Shown: positions 1 through 5,808 of the stretch, in pieces
How the letters are laid out: each line of letters starts with the position of its first letter
Position numbering within the stretch: the stretch's first letter is position 1
Origin: Planctomycetales bacterium
Lineage (GTDB): Bacteria > Planctomycetota > UBA11346
Reading direction: 5' to 3'
Length of the DNA stretch: 8,182 bases
NCBI GenBank assembly: GCA_025362255.1
Contig: JANYGY010000273.1
Location: 1-8,182, forward strand
The notes under the pieces: generated by a model
What the model was told of the DNA's origin: nothing
Databases searched by the model: none
Seen by the model: only the letters and a program-made list of their open reading frames with translations
Position numbers and translations under genes: made by a program

Positions 1-75
1 ACTCAGACGAATGTCCACGACCTTCCACGGGTGGGACAAACCAAGGATCTGCTGGTACAATTCACGATCGCGCAT
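1..75 (-). CDS. ISL3-family transposase, N-terminal 25 codons (5' end of gene; remainder outside window)
   Basis: The minus-strand frame from the ATG at 73-75 stays open to the window edge and reads MRDRELYQQILGLSHPWKVV followed by DIRLS. The pattern of a polar start, then LYxxILGL, then PWxVxxVxL, is the usual opening of ISL3 (IS204/IS1001/IS1165) DDE transposases, where it precedes a zinc-finger DNA-binding domain. Only this opening is visible, so neither the zinc finger nor the DDE residues can be checked, and the gene may be intact or broken. No clear Shine-Dalgarno precedes the ATG, which is common for transposases. The family call is from recognition of the N-terminal pattern alone. Confidence 0.6.
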   Translation of the reverse strand, partial: MRDRELYQQILGLSHPWKVVDIRLS

Positions 76-110
76 GACGGATAATGACGCTCACGCCCCG
101 TGGTGCGAGC

Positions 111-141
111 TACCCGACCCACACGAAACCCTGATGCCCCC
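111..141 (-). repeat. Candidate terminal inverted repeat of the ISL3-like element
   Basis: Reading the minus strand inward from 141, the sequence starts with five G residues and continues as GGGGGCATCAGGGTTTCGTG. It lies between the transposase start at 75 and the neighbouring gene. Starting with GG and lying about 65 bases outside the transposase start fits an ISL3-family terminus. The partner copy is not in the window, so both the extent and the identity are inferred. Confidence 0.35.
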
Positions 142-149
142 AAAGTTTA

Positions 150-791
150 TTACAATTCAATGACTTGGTATTTTCTGCCCGACTCGTCGCGGTACTGGTC
201 TCCGGACACCAGGGATAACTTCAGCGATCTCTTTTCGGTTACTTGGTCATTGTCTCCGGTAATCTTGGAAACAATCGGAACTGCCAAGGTTCCGAAGGCG
301 ACCAATACCGCATTTGATCCGACCAAGCTCAGCGAAATAATTTTTTCACTGCCCAAAATCAGCGCTAAAAGTATCTGCCCATAGAATAGCACATTGATGA
401 TGACCGCCAGCAATTGGACCCACGAATATCCATCTCTGAGTTTTGGAATGTACAGTCCCAGGCAATGGACGTAGGCCACGGCGGCCAAGGCGAAAGCGAA
501 TCCCAGTCGGAGAAAGCCATCTTGGCGCGGTTCGAGGATGACACAGGAAATCGCAAAAAATCCGCTAAACAGTGAGATGCAAATTCCGCCAATCCCAGCG
601 ACTTGGTATTCTTTTTTTTCAAGAAATATCGAACAGATCATGGCGAGCACACTTGAGAATGAAATGATGGCGCAAGTGGCCAATATTTTCGCTCCGGTAT
701 CTCCAAGGGAATTTGATGCGATGGAAAGTATTCCCAAGAGCGCCGTAGCTGCCAAAAAGACAAGGAACGTTATAAGAAATTTATTTTTCAT
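150..791 (-). CDS. Hypothetical six-helix integral membrane protein (213 aa)
   Basis: I do not recognise a family for this protein. It starts MKNKFLITFL and shows about six hydrophobic stretches, near residues 5-27, 33-56, 65-86, 94-113, 124-146 and 151-175. A charged C-terminal tail of about 38 residues follows (TGDNDQVTEKRS onward), probably cytoplasmic. There are no visible catalytic motifs. The ATG at 791 is 13 bases after the stop of the REC-Hpt gene, and an AGGA overlapping that stop sits 10 bases before it. The gene therefore probably belongs to the same transcript as the AI-2E transporter and REC-Hpt genes. By hand count GC over 181-780 is about 48%, well below the 60-77% of lines sampled in neighbouring genes, and an insertion sequence begins just beyond its stop. 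This suggests a recently acquired or fast-evolving gene. A cytoplasmic membrane location is likely; the function is unknown. Confidence 0.8.
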   Translation of the reverse strand: MKNKFLITFLVFLAATALLGILSIASNSLGDTGAKILATCAIISFSSVLAMICSIFLEKKEYQVAGIGGICISLFSGFFAISCVILEPRQDGFLRLGFAFALAAVAYVHCLGLYIPKLRDGYSWVQLLAVIINVLFYGQILLALILGSEKIISLSLVGSNAVLVAFGTLAVPIVSKITGDNDQVTEKRSLKLSLVSGDQYRDESGRKYQVIEL

Positions 792-804
792 GGACTCTGT
801 TTCC

Positions 805-2415
805 TCAAGCCTTGATTAAAGCGATCACCGCCGGCTCTGAAAGCGTTGCGTTGAATGCCAGGTGGAGTGCTGCCAGGCTGATTTTCGCGGCCGTGTCGTT
901 GCCTTCCTTGGCGGCGAATTCGATGGTCTTGGCGCATGCGGATAACCGCGGCAGGCCGAGCATGCCGGCGGAGCCCTTCAGTTTGTGGGCGGTCGCGCGC
1001 AGGCGTTCGAAGTCGCTGTTCGCCAGGGCTTCGGCCAAGATCTGTTGAAAATCGCCGGCCTTCTCACCCAATTCGATGAGCAGTTCTTCGAGGAGTTTCG
1101 GATCGGTCTTTTCCGTCTCAAGGCGCAGGCGTTGCCACAGGTTCGGATCGGTCAGGGCTGCGACCTGAGCGGTCTCGGCCAAGAGCGCGAGTGCGGGTGC
1201 CGACTCACGATGGTCCACACGGGGAGGAGTGATTGGGACGGTTGTCATCGAGAGGCTTTCGGGCTCGTGGACGGGCGCGTGCTGTCTTTCATCACTGGGC
1301 ACCCAGCGGACCAGGGCCCGGTGCAGATCCTCAAGGCGCGCGGGCTTTGCCTGGTAGCCATCCATGCCGGCAGCGAAGCAGGCTTCGCGATCCGAGCCCA
1401 TGGCGTTGGCGGTGATCGCGATGATCGGCAGGCGCTTGCGGCCCTCAGCGATTTCCTGAGCGCGCCATTGGCGGGTCGCCGCCAAGCCATCGATGCCTGG
1501 CAACTGCAGATCCATGAGCATGGCATCAAACGTGTCGTGGATGAGCCGCGCTAACCCGATTTCGGCAGTGGGCACCACCTCGACATCGAGACCCAGCTCA
1601 ACCAGCTGACTGTACGTCACCCGTTGATTGATCGGGTTGTCCTCGACCACCAGCACCCGGCCGTACAGGCGGGTCATCGGCAATTCCGGAATCGCATGCA
1701 GGCCTGATGCAGGCCCTGCAGATGACGCATGCAGACCGGCAATCGTCAGCGGGCGAAACACCGGCGGAGTCACCGGCGCGGGCAGGGGTGTGCGCTTCTT
1801 CGTCGAATTCACCGGTGGCGGCTGCCGCGTGATCGCCGGCTCCGTGAAAGTGCGGGCGTCAGGATGCGTTGCGGGCATCTGCGTCACCTGCGCCAGCAGC
1901 GAATTCAGCCGCCAAAGGTTCAGGAGGCCAAGCAGGGCGGTGACCATGCCGGCCACGCAGCCGCAGGCGACCAGCACGCGGGCCTGCGCCGAGCTGGCGC
2001 GGATGCGACGCAGTGCGGCATCGATCAGGCCATCTAGCCGGGTAAACGGTTCGGGAGCCTCCTGGCCGGCAAACCAGCGTGAGATGTCAGAATCGATTTC
2101 GCTGAGATCCGCGTCGTCACACCAGCCTCGTTGCTGGCGGAGGTCGGCGAGGACTTCTCCGAACGCCCGGCGCAGCACCAGGTCCTCGGCCAACGCGAGG
2201 ACGCCAGGAACGTGTGCTCTAGGCTCACCAAGCCGGTCGCGCAACGCGCTGAGCCGGTCTTCGGTGGCTTGCAGATCGTCTGCCGCGGCGCGGACGTGAA
2301 GTTCCCACAACAGTGGGCCCAACGGCAGGGCGAGCGTCGCGATGAGGCATATCATCAACCACCGGATGTGGCGCGGCGCACCTCGCGAATCAGTTGCGGG
2401 CACCGACCACCTCAT
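805..2415 (-). CDS. Membrane-anchored REC-Hpt phosphorelay protein without a histidine kinase core
   Basis: Numbered from the chosen ATG at 2415 (536 aa), the protein has a membrane helix at about 17-40 and an extracytoplasmic, mostly helical region of about 100 residues. A second helix follows at about 145-168, then a Pro/Ala-rich linker to about 250. The receiver domain spans about 253-373, with acidic pair E258/D259, phospho-acceptor D302 (in LMDLQLPG), switch T335 and K357 (QAKP). A C-terminal Hpt domain follows, with phospho-histidine H477 in the motif AHKLKGSAG. No HisKA H-box or HATPase motifs are present, so it should receive and relay phosphate from a separate kinase, not autophosphorylate. 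The start at 2415 overlaps the end of the AI-2E transporter gene by 26 bases. The longer start at 2481 would overlap by 92 bases and has no ribosome binding site. The domain calls are strong; the input signal and partner kinase are unknown. Confidence 0.9.
   Translation of the reverse strand: MRWSVPATDSRGAPRHIRWLMICLIATLALPLGPLLWELHVRAAADDLQATEDRLSALRDRLGEPRAHVPGVLALAEDLVLRRAFGEVLADLRQQRGWCDDADLSEIDSDISRWFAGQEAPEPFTRLDGLIDAALRRIRASSAQARVLVACGCVAGMVTALLGLLNLWRLNSLLAQVTQMPATHPDARTFTEPAITRQPPPVNSTKKRTPLPAPVTPPVFRPLTIAGLHASSAGPASGLHAIPELPMTRLYGRVLVVEDNPINQRVTYSQLVELGLDVEVVPTAEIGLARLIHDTFDAMLMDLQLPGIDGLAATRQWRAQEIAEGRKRLPIIAITANAMGSDREACFAAGMDGYQAKPARLEDLHRALVRWVPSDERQHAPVHEPESLSMTTVPITPPRVDHRESAPALALLAETAQVAALTDPNLWQRLRLETEKTDPKLLEELLIELGEKAGDFQQILAEALANSDFERLRATAHKLKGSAGMLGLPRLSACAKTIEFAAKEGNDTAAKISLAALHLAFNATLSEPAVIALIKA
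1693..1734. repeat. In-frame 33-bp-spaced direct repeat in the REC-Hpt linker
   Basis: CGCATGCAG occurs at 1693-1701 and again at 1726-1734, exactly 33 bases apart, with related GATGCAGG and CTGCAG sequence between. It encodes the linker just before the receiver domain, where Gly-Leu-His-Ala recurs every 11 residues. It looks like a small duplication within a flexible linker, with no obvious function. Confidence 0.5.
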
Positions 2416-3550
2416 CCTCGGAACCTGCCGAAACCAGCGGTTCACGGGCGGGATCGGCGACCTCGCTTGGTGGCTCGGCATACAGCGACATCAAGGCGTC
2501 CCATGCCGACAGCGCGAGGACCAAAGCAGCTGGCGCGAGGATCAATCCCCGCGCGCCGAAGCCCCACAGACCACCAACCAGGGTCAGCAGCAGCACCGGC
2601 CCGATGCCGCGCAACGGAGCCTGCGCGGCCCGGTGATCGAGCAGCCAGCCGACCAGCAGCGCGCCGATCTGAGCCGAGATCGCAAGTCCGACCGCTTGCG
2701 CCCAGTGGCCTTGGCTGGCGAGCAGCGAGGCCAACGGCAGCCACACGAACACCGGCCCCAGCAAGGGCATCACGCACACGATGATCCCGACGGCCGCGAC
2801 CAGCACGGGTTGGAATCCGCCGATCAGCCAAGCGACCAGCCCGAGCCACGTGCCGACGCCAAGGGCGTGCCCGGCCGTGCCCAGGACCAGCGCCCCGGCG
2901 CGTTCGCGCAAGCGCGTCGCGATCGGACCCCGTTCGGCAGCCGGCAGCAGATCGAGCAGGCGGCGACCAAGCGCCGGGCCCTGAACGTACAGCCACCAGG
3001 TCACCACGGCGGTGAGGATCATTTCGATCACCGCGCCACCACCACCGGCGACGACGGTGCGCAAAAATGCCGGCCCGACCGCGGTCTGCTGCAATAGTTC
3101 GGCCAGCCAACGCTGCACGTCGGCAGTCGACAGCGGCAGTTGCGGGTACAGCTGAAGCATCTCTCCGGCACGCGTAGTGAGGGCTTCGATCACTTGCTGG
3201 CTGCCCGCCTGATCATGGATCGCGATGCCCCACACGGCGGCCACGGTAATCCGCAGGCCGCCAAGCGCCGCCCACAGCAAGGCGATCGCGGCTCCGCTAG
3301 CGATCGCGACCAAGACCGCGATCGCAGCGCTGGCCGCGACGTGCGGTTGCGATGACTGCCAGGGCCACCAGCGCAGATTTCTTTCGAGGCGACGGTACAA
3401 CGGCCCGTAGGTCAGCAGCGCCAAGGAAGCGCCAACCGCCAGGGCTTTGGTCACTGGGGCCAGGAGCACGAGCAACCAGATCGCCGAGCCCACGGCCAAG
3501 GCGATCAGCACGGCATGCGGCAACCAGGGGAGAGCGGATGAACGCGGCAT
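2390..3550 (-). CDS. AI-2E/PerM-family membrane transporter
   Basis: This is a polytopic inner-membrane protein of the AI-2E transporter family (the group of TqsA, YdiK and PerM). Members export small molecules such as autoinducer-2 or act as ion or proton antiporters. From the ATG at 3550 it is 386 residues, a usual family length. Paired N-terminal helices lie at about 12-52 and a third at about 72-98. A less hydrophobic central region at about 105-165 follows, as is typical. A C-terminal bundle begins near 170 and carries the family-like stretch MPLLGPVFVWLP at about 261-272, with a final helix pair at about 315-350 and a charged tail. A GTG at 3586 would add 12 residues (MAPRIRRTRLAP) but has no ribosome binding site. 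The ATG has only a weak GAG 10 bases upstream, so the start is uncertain. Its 3' end overlaps the REC-Hpt gene. The substrate cannot be predicted. Confidence 0.87.
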   Translation of the reverse strand: MPRSSALPWLPHAVLIALAVGSAIWLLVLLAPVTKALAVGASLALLTYGPLYRRLERNLRWWPWQSSQPHVAASAAIAVLVAIASGAAIALLWAALGGLRITVAAVWGIAIHDQAGSQQVIEALTTRAGEMLQLYPQLPLSTADVQRWLAELLQQTAVGPAFLRTVVAGGGGAVIEMILTAVVTWWLYVQGPALGRRLLDLLPAAERGPIATRLRERAGALVLGTAGHALGVGTWLGLVAWLIGGFQPVLVAAVGIIVCVMPLLGPVFVWLPLASLLASQGHWAQAVGLAISAQIGALLVGWLLDHRAAQAPLRGIGPVLLLTLVGGLWGFGARGLILAPAALVLALSAWDALMSLYAEPPSEVADPAREPLVSAGSEDEVVGARN

Positions 3551-3595
3551 CGGCGCGAGTCTCGTCCGACGGATGCGGGGCGCCACTGGCCAGGA

Positions 3596-3620
3596 ATTTC
3601 AGCCGTCTTTTTGCTGAAAT
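3596..3620 (-). other. Hairpin between the beta-barrel gene and the AI-2E transporter gene
   Basis: ATTTCAGC at 3596-3603 and GCTGAAAT at 3613-3620 form a perfect 8-bp inverted repeat around a 9-base loop that holds AAAAAG on the minus strand. Just before it on the minus strand is a smaller CGGGC/GCCCG hairpin (about 3624-3641). No T-tract follows on the minus strand, so it is not a standard intrinsic terminator. It may act as an RNA-stabilising or attenuating structure between the two genes. Confidence 0.4.
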
Positions 3621-3660
3621 CCCCGGGCGCTTCTTTGCCCGCTTCGAGGAATGCGTCAGC

Positions 3661-4611
3661 TCAGAATTCCCAACCGGCGATCAGGGTCATCTTGCTGCGC
3701 GGTGAATCCTGGGTCGTGCCGGCCAGCCACGCGAGGTCGATGTGCATCTGCGGAGCAGGGCGGAGTTGAATCGACGGCCCCATCAGAAATTCATTTTGAT
3801 AGGCAGTACGCTCATCGGTGCCGCCTTTGTCGATGGTGTTGACGAAACCGAATTTGGCTTCGGCGCCAACCGCGAGCTTCGAGTCGATCACTCCATAGCT
3901 GATGCCCCCGGTGAGTTCCTGCGAGCGTTCGCGATCACCGCCGGTTTTCTCCTCCCACACGGCGTTGGCTGCCCAGCGCACCTGGTCGTTGATCTCATCG
4001 CAGAATAAAAGTTTGCCCTCGATGAAGTCGTAATCGCCGTTGGATTGCGTCCATTCCAAGTAGGTCGTCGGATTCAGCGGGATGACATCCCAATCGGCCA
4101 ACGCCCAGCGGACCTCGAACTTGGTCGAGTCCAGCTTCTGCTCGCCATCCGAGCCTTCCTTCACGTATTTCTGATACAGGTCGAGTTGGAAACGATACGG
4201 CAGGCCCATTTCGACTTCGTACAATTGCGAGATCTTCGCCTTTCCTTCGGGATCATTGCGGGCGTGGTCCTTGATGCTCAGCCAATACTCGAACTGGATC
4301 TGACCATCGGGAATGACATACGCCCGGGTCTCGGTGAATAGGCGCCGCGCCGCCCATCGCGGCTGGCCGTAACTGCCGATGCGCTGGGCCTCGCGGACAT
4401 CGCTGATCGTGCCCTCGACGCTCAGCGCCGGCATGACCCAACTGTGAGCGGTGCCAAAATCGCCGAGGCCTCCAGTGCCTCCAGTGCCTCCAGTGTTAGA
4501 AGTCGCCGACTCGGCATGGTGGTTGCCCACCAATGGGCCCGTGGTCGCATCTTCGGCGCACGCCACGCCGCCAATCAGGATCATGACCGCGGGAAGAAGA
4601 CGATGCGCCAT
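3661..4611 (-). CDS. Predicted outer-membrane beta-barrel protein, transporter/porin-like (316 aa)
   Basis: The protein starts MAHRLLPAVMILIGGVACAE, a signal peptide with a likely signal peptidase I site after Ala-Cys-Ala (about residue 19). The Cys at 18 lacks a good lipobox (GVAC), so a lipoprotein is less likely. After a flexible Gly/Thr/Ser linker (about 36-50), the rest is rich in alternating polar and aromatic residues (for example QIQFEYWLSI and RFQLDLYQKYV). It ends in Gly-Trp-Glu-Phe, and a terminal Phe is the usual outer-membrane barrel assembly signal. I estimate 10-12 strands but cannot count them firmly. The ATG at 4611 is chosen because AGGAG sits 7 bases upstream and the signal peptide starts there; an ATG at 4668 would put 19 unlikely residues before it. 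It is separated from both neighbours by more than 70 bases and so is probably its own transcription unit. The solute is unknown. Confidence 0.78.
   Translation of the reverse strand: MAHRLLPAVMILIGGVACAEDATTGPLVGNHHAESATSNTGGTGGTGGLGDFGTAHSWVMPALSVEGTISDVREAQRIGSYGQPRWAARRLFTETRAYVIPDGQIQFEYWLSIKDHARNDPEGKAKISQLYEVEMGLPYRFQLDLYQKYVKEGSDGEQKLDSTKFEVRWALADWDVIPLNPTTYLEWTQSNGDYDFIEGKLLFCDEINDQVRWAANAVWEEKTGGDRERSQELTGGISYGVIDSKLAVGAEAKFGFVNTIDKGGTDERTAYQNEFLMGPSIQLRPAPQMHIDLAWLAGTTQDSPRSKMTLIAGWEF
4469..4495. repeat. Three tandem 9-bp repeats (CCTCCAGTG) in the beta-barrel gene
   Basis: Three perfect copies of CCTCCAGTG (CACTGGAGG on the coding strand) lie head to tail at 4469-4477, 4478-4486 and 4487-4495. 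They encode three Thr-Gly-Gly units at about residues 40-48 of the mature N-terminal linker. The unit is a multiple of three, so a copy-number change would lengthen or shorten the linker without a frameshift. Confidence 0.9.
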
Positions 4612-4618
4612 GGAGCGA

Positions 4619-4623
4619 CTCCT
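4619..4623 (-). promoter_or_regulatory. Ribosome binding site of the beta-barrel gene
   Basis: AGGAG on the minus strand lies 7 bases before the ATG at 4611. It is the clearest Shine-Dalgarno in the window and decides the start in favour of 4611 over 4668. Confidence 0.8.
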
Positions 4624-4628
4624 GAAGT

Positions 4629-4641
4629 GTGCACGCTGCAC
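4629..4641. promoter_or_regulatory. Small inverted repeat in the leader of the beta-barrel gene
   Basis: GTGCA at 4629-4633 and TGCAC at 4637-4641 form a 5-bp perfect inverted repeat with a 3-base spacer, just upstream of the ribosome binding site. It overlaps a GC-rich leader with another palindrome (CACGTG at about 4639-4644). It could be a weak operator or leader hairpin, but repeats this short also arise by chance. Confidence 0.2.
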
Positions 4642-4731
4642 GTGGTGACACCGCAGCGTAGCCCACATCGCTTGCGGCGCGCTGACGATTTCTGCCGGTC
4701 AGACAACCACGGGAACGCTCGGCTGCATGCG

Positions 4732-4764
4732 AATTGAGCAGCTTCAGTCCAGCAAGAGTCCAGC
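4732..4764 (-). promoter_or_regulatory. Three 11-bp-phased direct repeats upstream of the beta-barrel gene
   Basis: On the minus strand, immediately after the ABC ATPase stop, the sequence reads GCTGGACTCTT, then GCTGGACTGAA, then GCTGCTCAATT. The first eight bases of the first two units are identical (4757-4764 and 4746-4753), and the third unit keeps GCTG at 4739-4742, again 11 bases on. Direct repeats in 11-bp phase are the typical operator form of OmpR/PhoB-type winged-helix response regulators, which often control outer-membrane protein genes. The array lies about 120-150 bases before the ATG at 4611. I could not find a convincing -10 or -35 in the rest of the gap, so the operator role is inferred from the spacing. 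Confidence 0.35.
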
Positions 4765-4767
4765 GCG

Positions 4768-5799
4768 CTACTGCACCCGACCTTCGGTGACGTGCAGGAA
4801 CAGATCTTCAAGATTGCGCGCGCGGGTCGCGAAGTGGCAGATCGGCAAGCCTTTGGCGATCAATCGCGCAAGTACCTCGGCCTGGTCGGCGGCACTGCCG
4901 GTGATCTGCGCAGTGATCAGCAGGTGATCGATCTGCACCTGTGCCAGACCGGGTTCTTCGGCAAGGGTCGAGGCCAGCGAGCTGACCTCAGCCGCCAAGC
5001 GGATCTCGATCGTGCTCGTCAAAAGAGCTGCAGTAGTCGCCGGCAAGTCAGGAGATCCGCTTGCCGAAGCGGCCGCCAACATCGCTGCCGGAGTCGCTGA
5101 AAGGCCGGCATTCATCCGGGCTTTCAGCTCTGCCACCCGACCCGACGCAATCAATCCGCCTTGTTCGATGATCGCGACGCTGGTGCACAATTCTTCGAGC
5201 TCGGCGAGGATGTGCGACGAGATGAAGATCGCCTTTCCCTGGCCGGCAAGCACCCGCAGCAGATCGCGGAACTCGATGCGCGCGCGCGGATCCAGCCCGG
5301 CGCTGGGTTCGTCGAGGATCAATAATTGCGGATCATGAATCAGGCAGCGGCCAAGGCACAGCCGCTGTTTCATGCCCTTCGACAACGACGAGACCAGCTT
5401 GTCACGGATGCCCCCGAGCTGGCAGAACTCGATCACATCGGCGACCGCACGCCGCCGCCGGTCACCCGGCAGGTCATAGGCGCGGGCAAAGAAATCGAGG
5501 TACTCCCACACATTCATGTTGGGGTAGGCGCCGTAGCTGTCGGGCATGAAGCCGATCATCCGGCGCACGCGATCGGCATCATCGACGGTCGACAGGCCAT
5601 CAACCGTGCAATCCCCGGACGATGGCAGATCGAGGGTCGCCAGAATCCGCATCGCGGTCGACTTGCCGGCGCCGTTCGGCCCGATGAAGCCGAAAATCTC
5701 GCCGCGTTCAAAACTGAAACTGACATCACGCACGGCGTGCACGACGTTGGGGGCGACCCCAAAGGTCCGTGACAGCCGACGAACTTCAACGAAAGCCAT
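4768..5799 (-). CDS. ABC transporter ATP-binding protein, GldA/CcmA-like
   Basis: This is the cytoplasmic ATPase subunit of an ABC transporter (343 aa). The nucleotide-binding domain spans about 4-222. It has Walker A GPNGAGKST at 40-48, signature LSKGM at 139-143, Walker B LLILDEP at 159-165, D-loop SAGLD at 166-170 and H-loop His196. The Q-loop position reads IGFMPDSYGAYPNMNV, with Asp87 where Gln is usual, a variant also known in GldA-like ATPases. A C-terminal extension (about 223-343) is typical of this exporter-type group and here holds an Ala/Ser-rich stretch at 231-262. The start ATG at 5799 has AGGA 7 bases upstream, overlapping the TAG of the preceding gene only 9 bases away, so the two are in one operon. 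The permease is not downstream and presumably lies upstream. The substrate is unknown; MoxR-linked systems of this type often serve the cell envelope. Confidence 0.92.
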   Translation of the reverse strand: MAFVEVRRLSRTFGVAPNVVHAVRDVSFSFERGEIFGFIGPNGAGKSTAMRILATLDLPSSGDCTVDGLSTVDDADRVRRMIGFMPDSYGAYPNMNVWEYLDFFARAYDLPGDRRRRAVADVIEFCQLGGIRDKLVSSLSKGMKQRLCLGRCLIHDPQLLILDEPSAGLDPRARIEFRDLLRVLAGQGKAIFISSHILAELEELCTSVAIIEQGGLIASGRVAELKARMNAGLSATPAAMLAAASASGSPDLPATTAALLTSTIEIRLAAEVSSLASTLAEEPGLAQVQIDHLLITAQITGSAADQAEVLARLIAKGLPICHFATRARNLEDLFLHVTEGRVQ

Positions 5800-5808
5800 G
5801 GCGATTTC

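Larger units (their letters stand above)
1..141 (-). mobile_element. Insertion sequence, ISL3-like, left end only (partial)
   Basis: An insertion sequence appears to begin here and run off the left edge. Two observations support this. First, an ATG at 75 on the minus strand opens a reading frame that matches the usual ISL3-family transposase N-terminus. Second, the 66 bases before it hold no other gene and end in a G-rich stretch (GGGGGCATCAGGGTTTCGTG on the minus strand from 141), which resembles the GG-starting terminal repeats of this family. The outer boundary is placed at about 141, only about 9 bases beyond the stop codon of the membrane protein gene ending at 150. The other end, the matching repeat and the target duplication (usually 8 bp in this family) are outside the window, so the boundary is an inference. 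Confidence 0.55.

Noticed and set aside
2416..2481. Upstream ATG at 2481 as the start of the REC-Hpt gene
   Set aside because: It would overlap the AI-2E gene by 92 bases, has no ribosome binding site, and adds residues that do not resemble a membrane-protein N-terminus.
985..3097. Long plus-strand open frames (for example 985-1554, 1628-2299, 2131-2784, 2342-3097)
   Set aside because: They lie opposite the REC-Hpt and AI-2E genes, which have clear domains. Their translations are Arg/Pro/Ala/Gln-rich with no family pattern, as expected of antisense frames in GC-rich DNA.
4612..4668. Upstream ATG at 4668 as the start of the beta-barrel gene
   Set aside because: It would place 19 residues ahead of an otherwise standard signal peptide, whereas the ATG at 4611 has AGGAG at an ideal distance.
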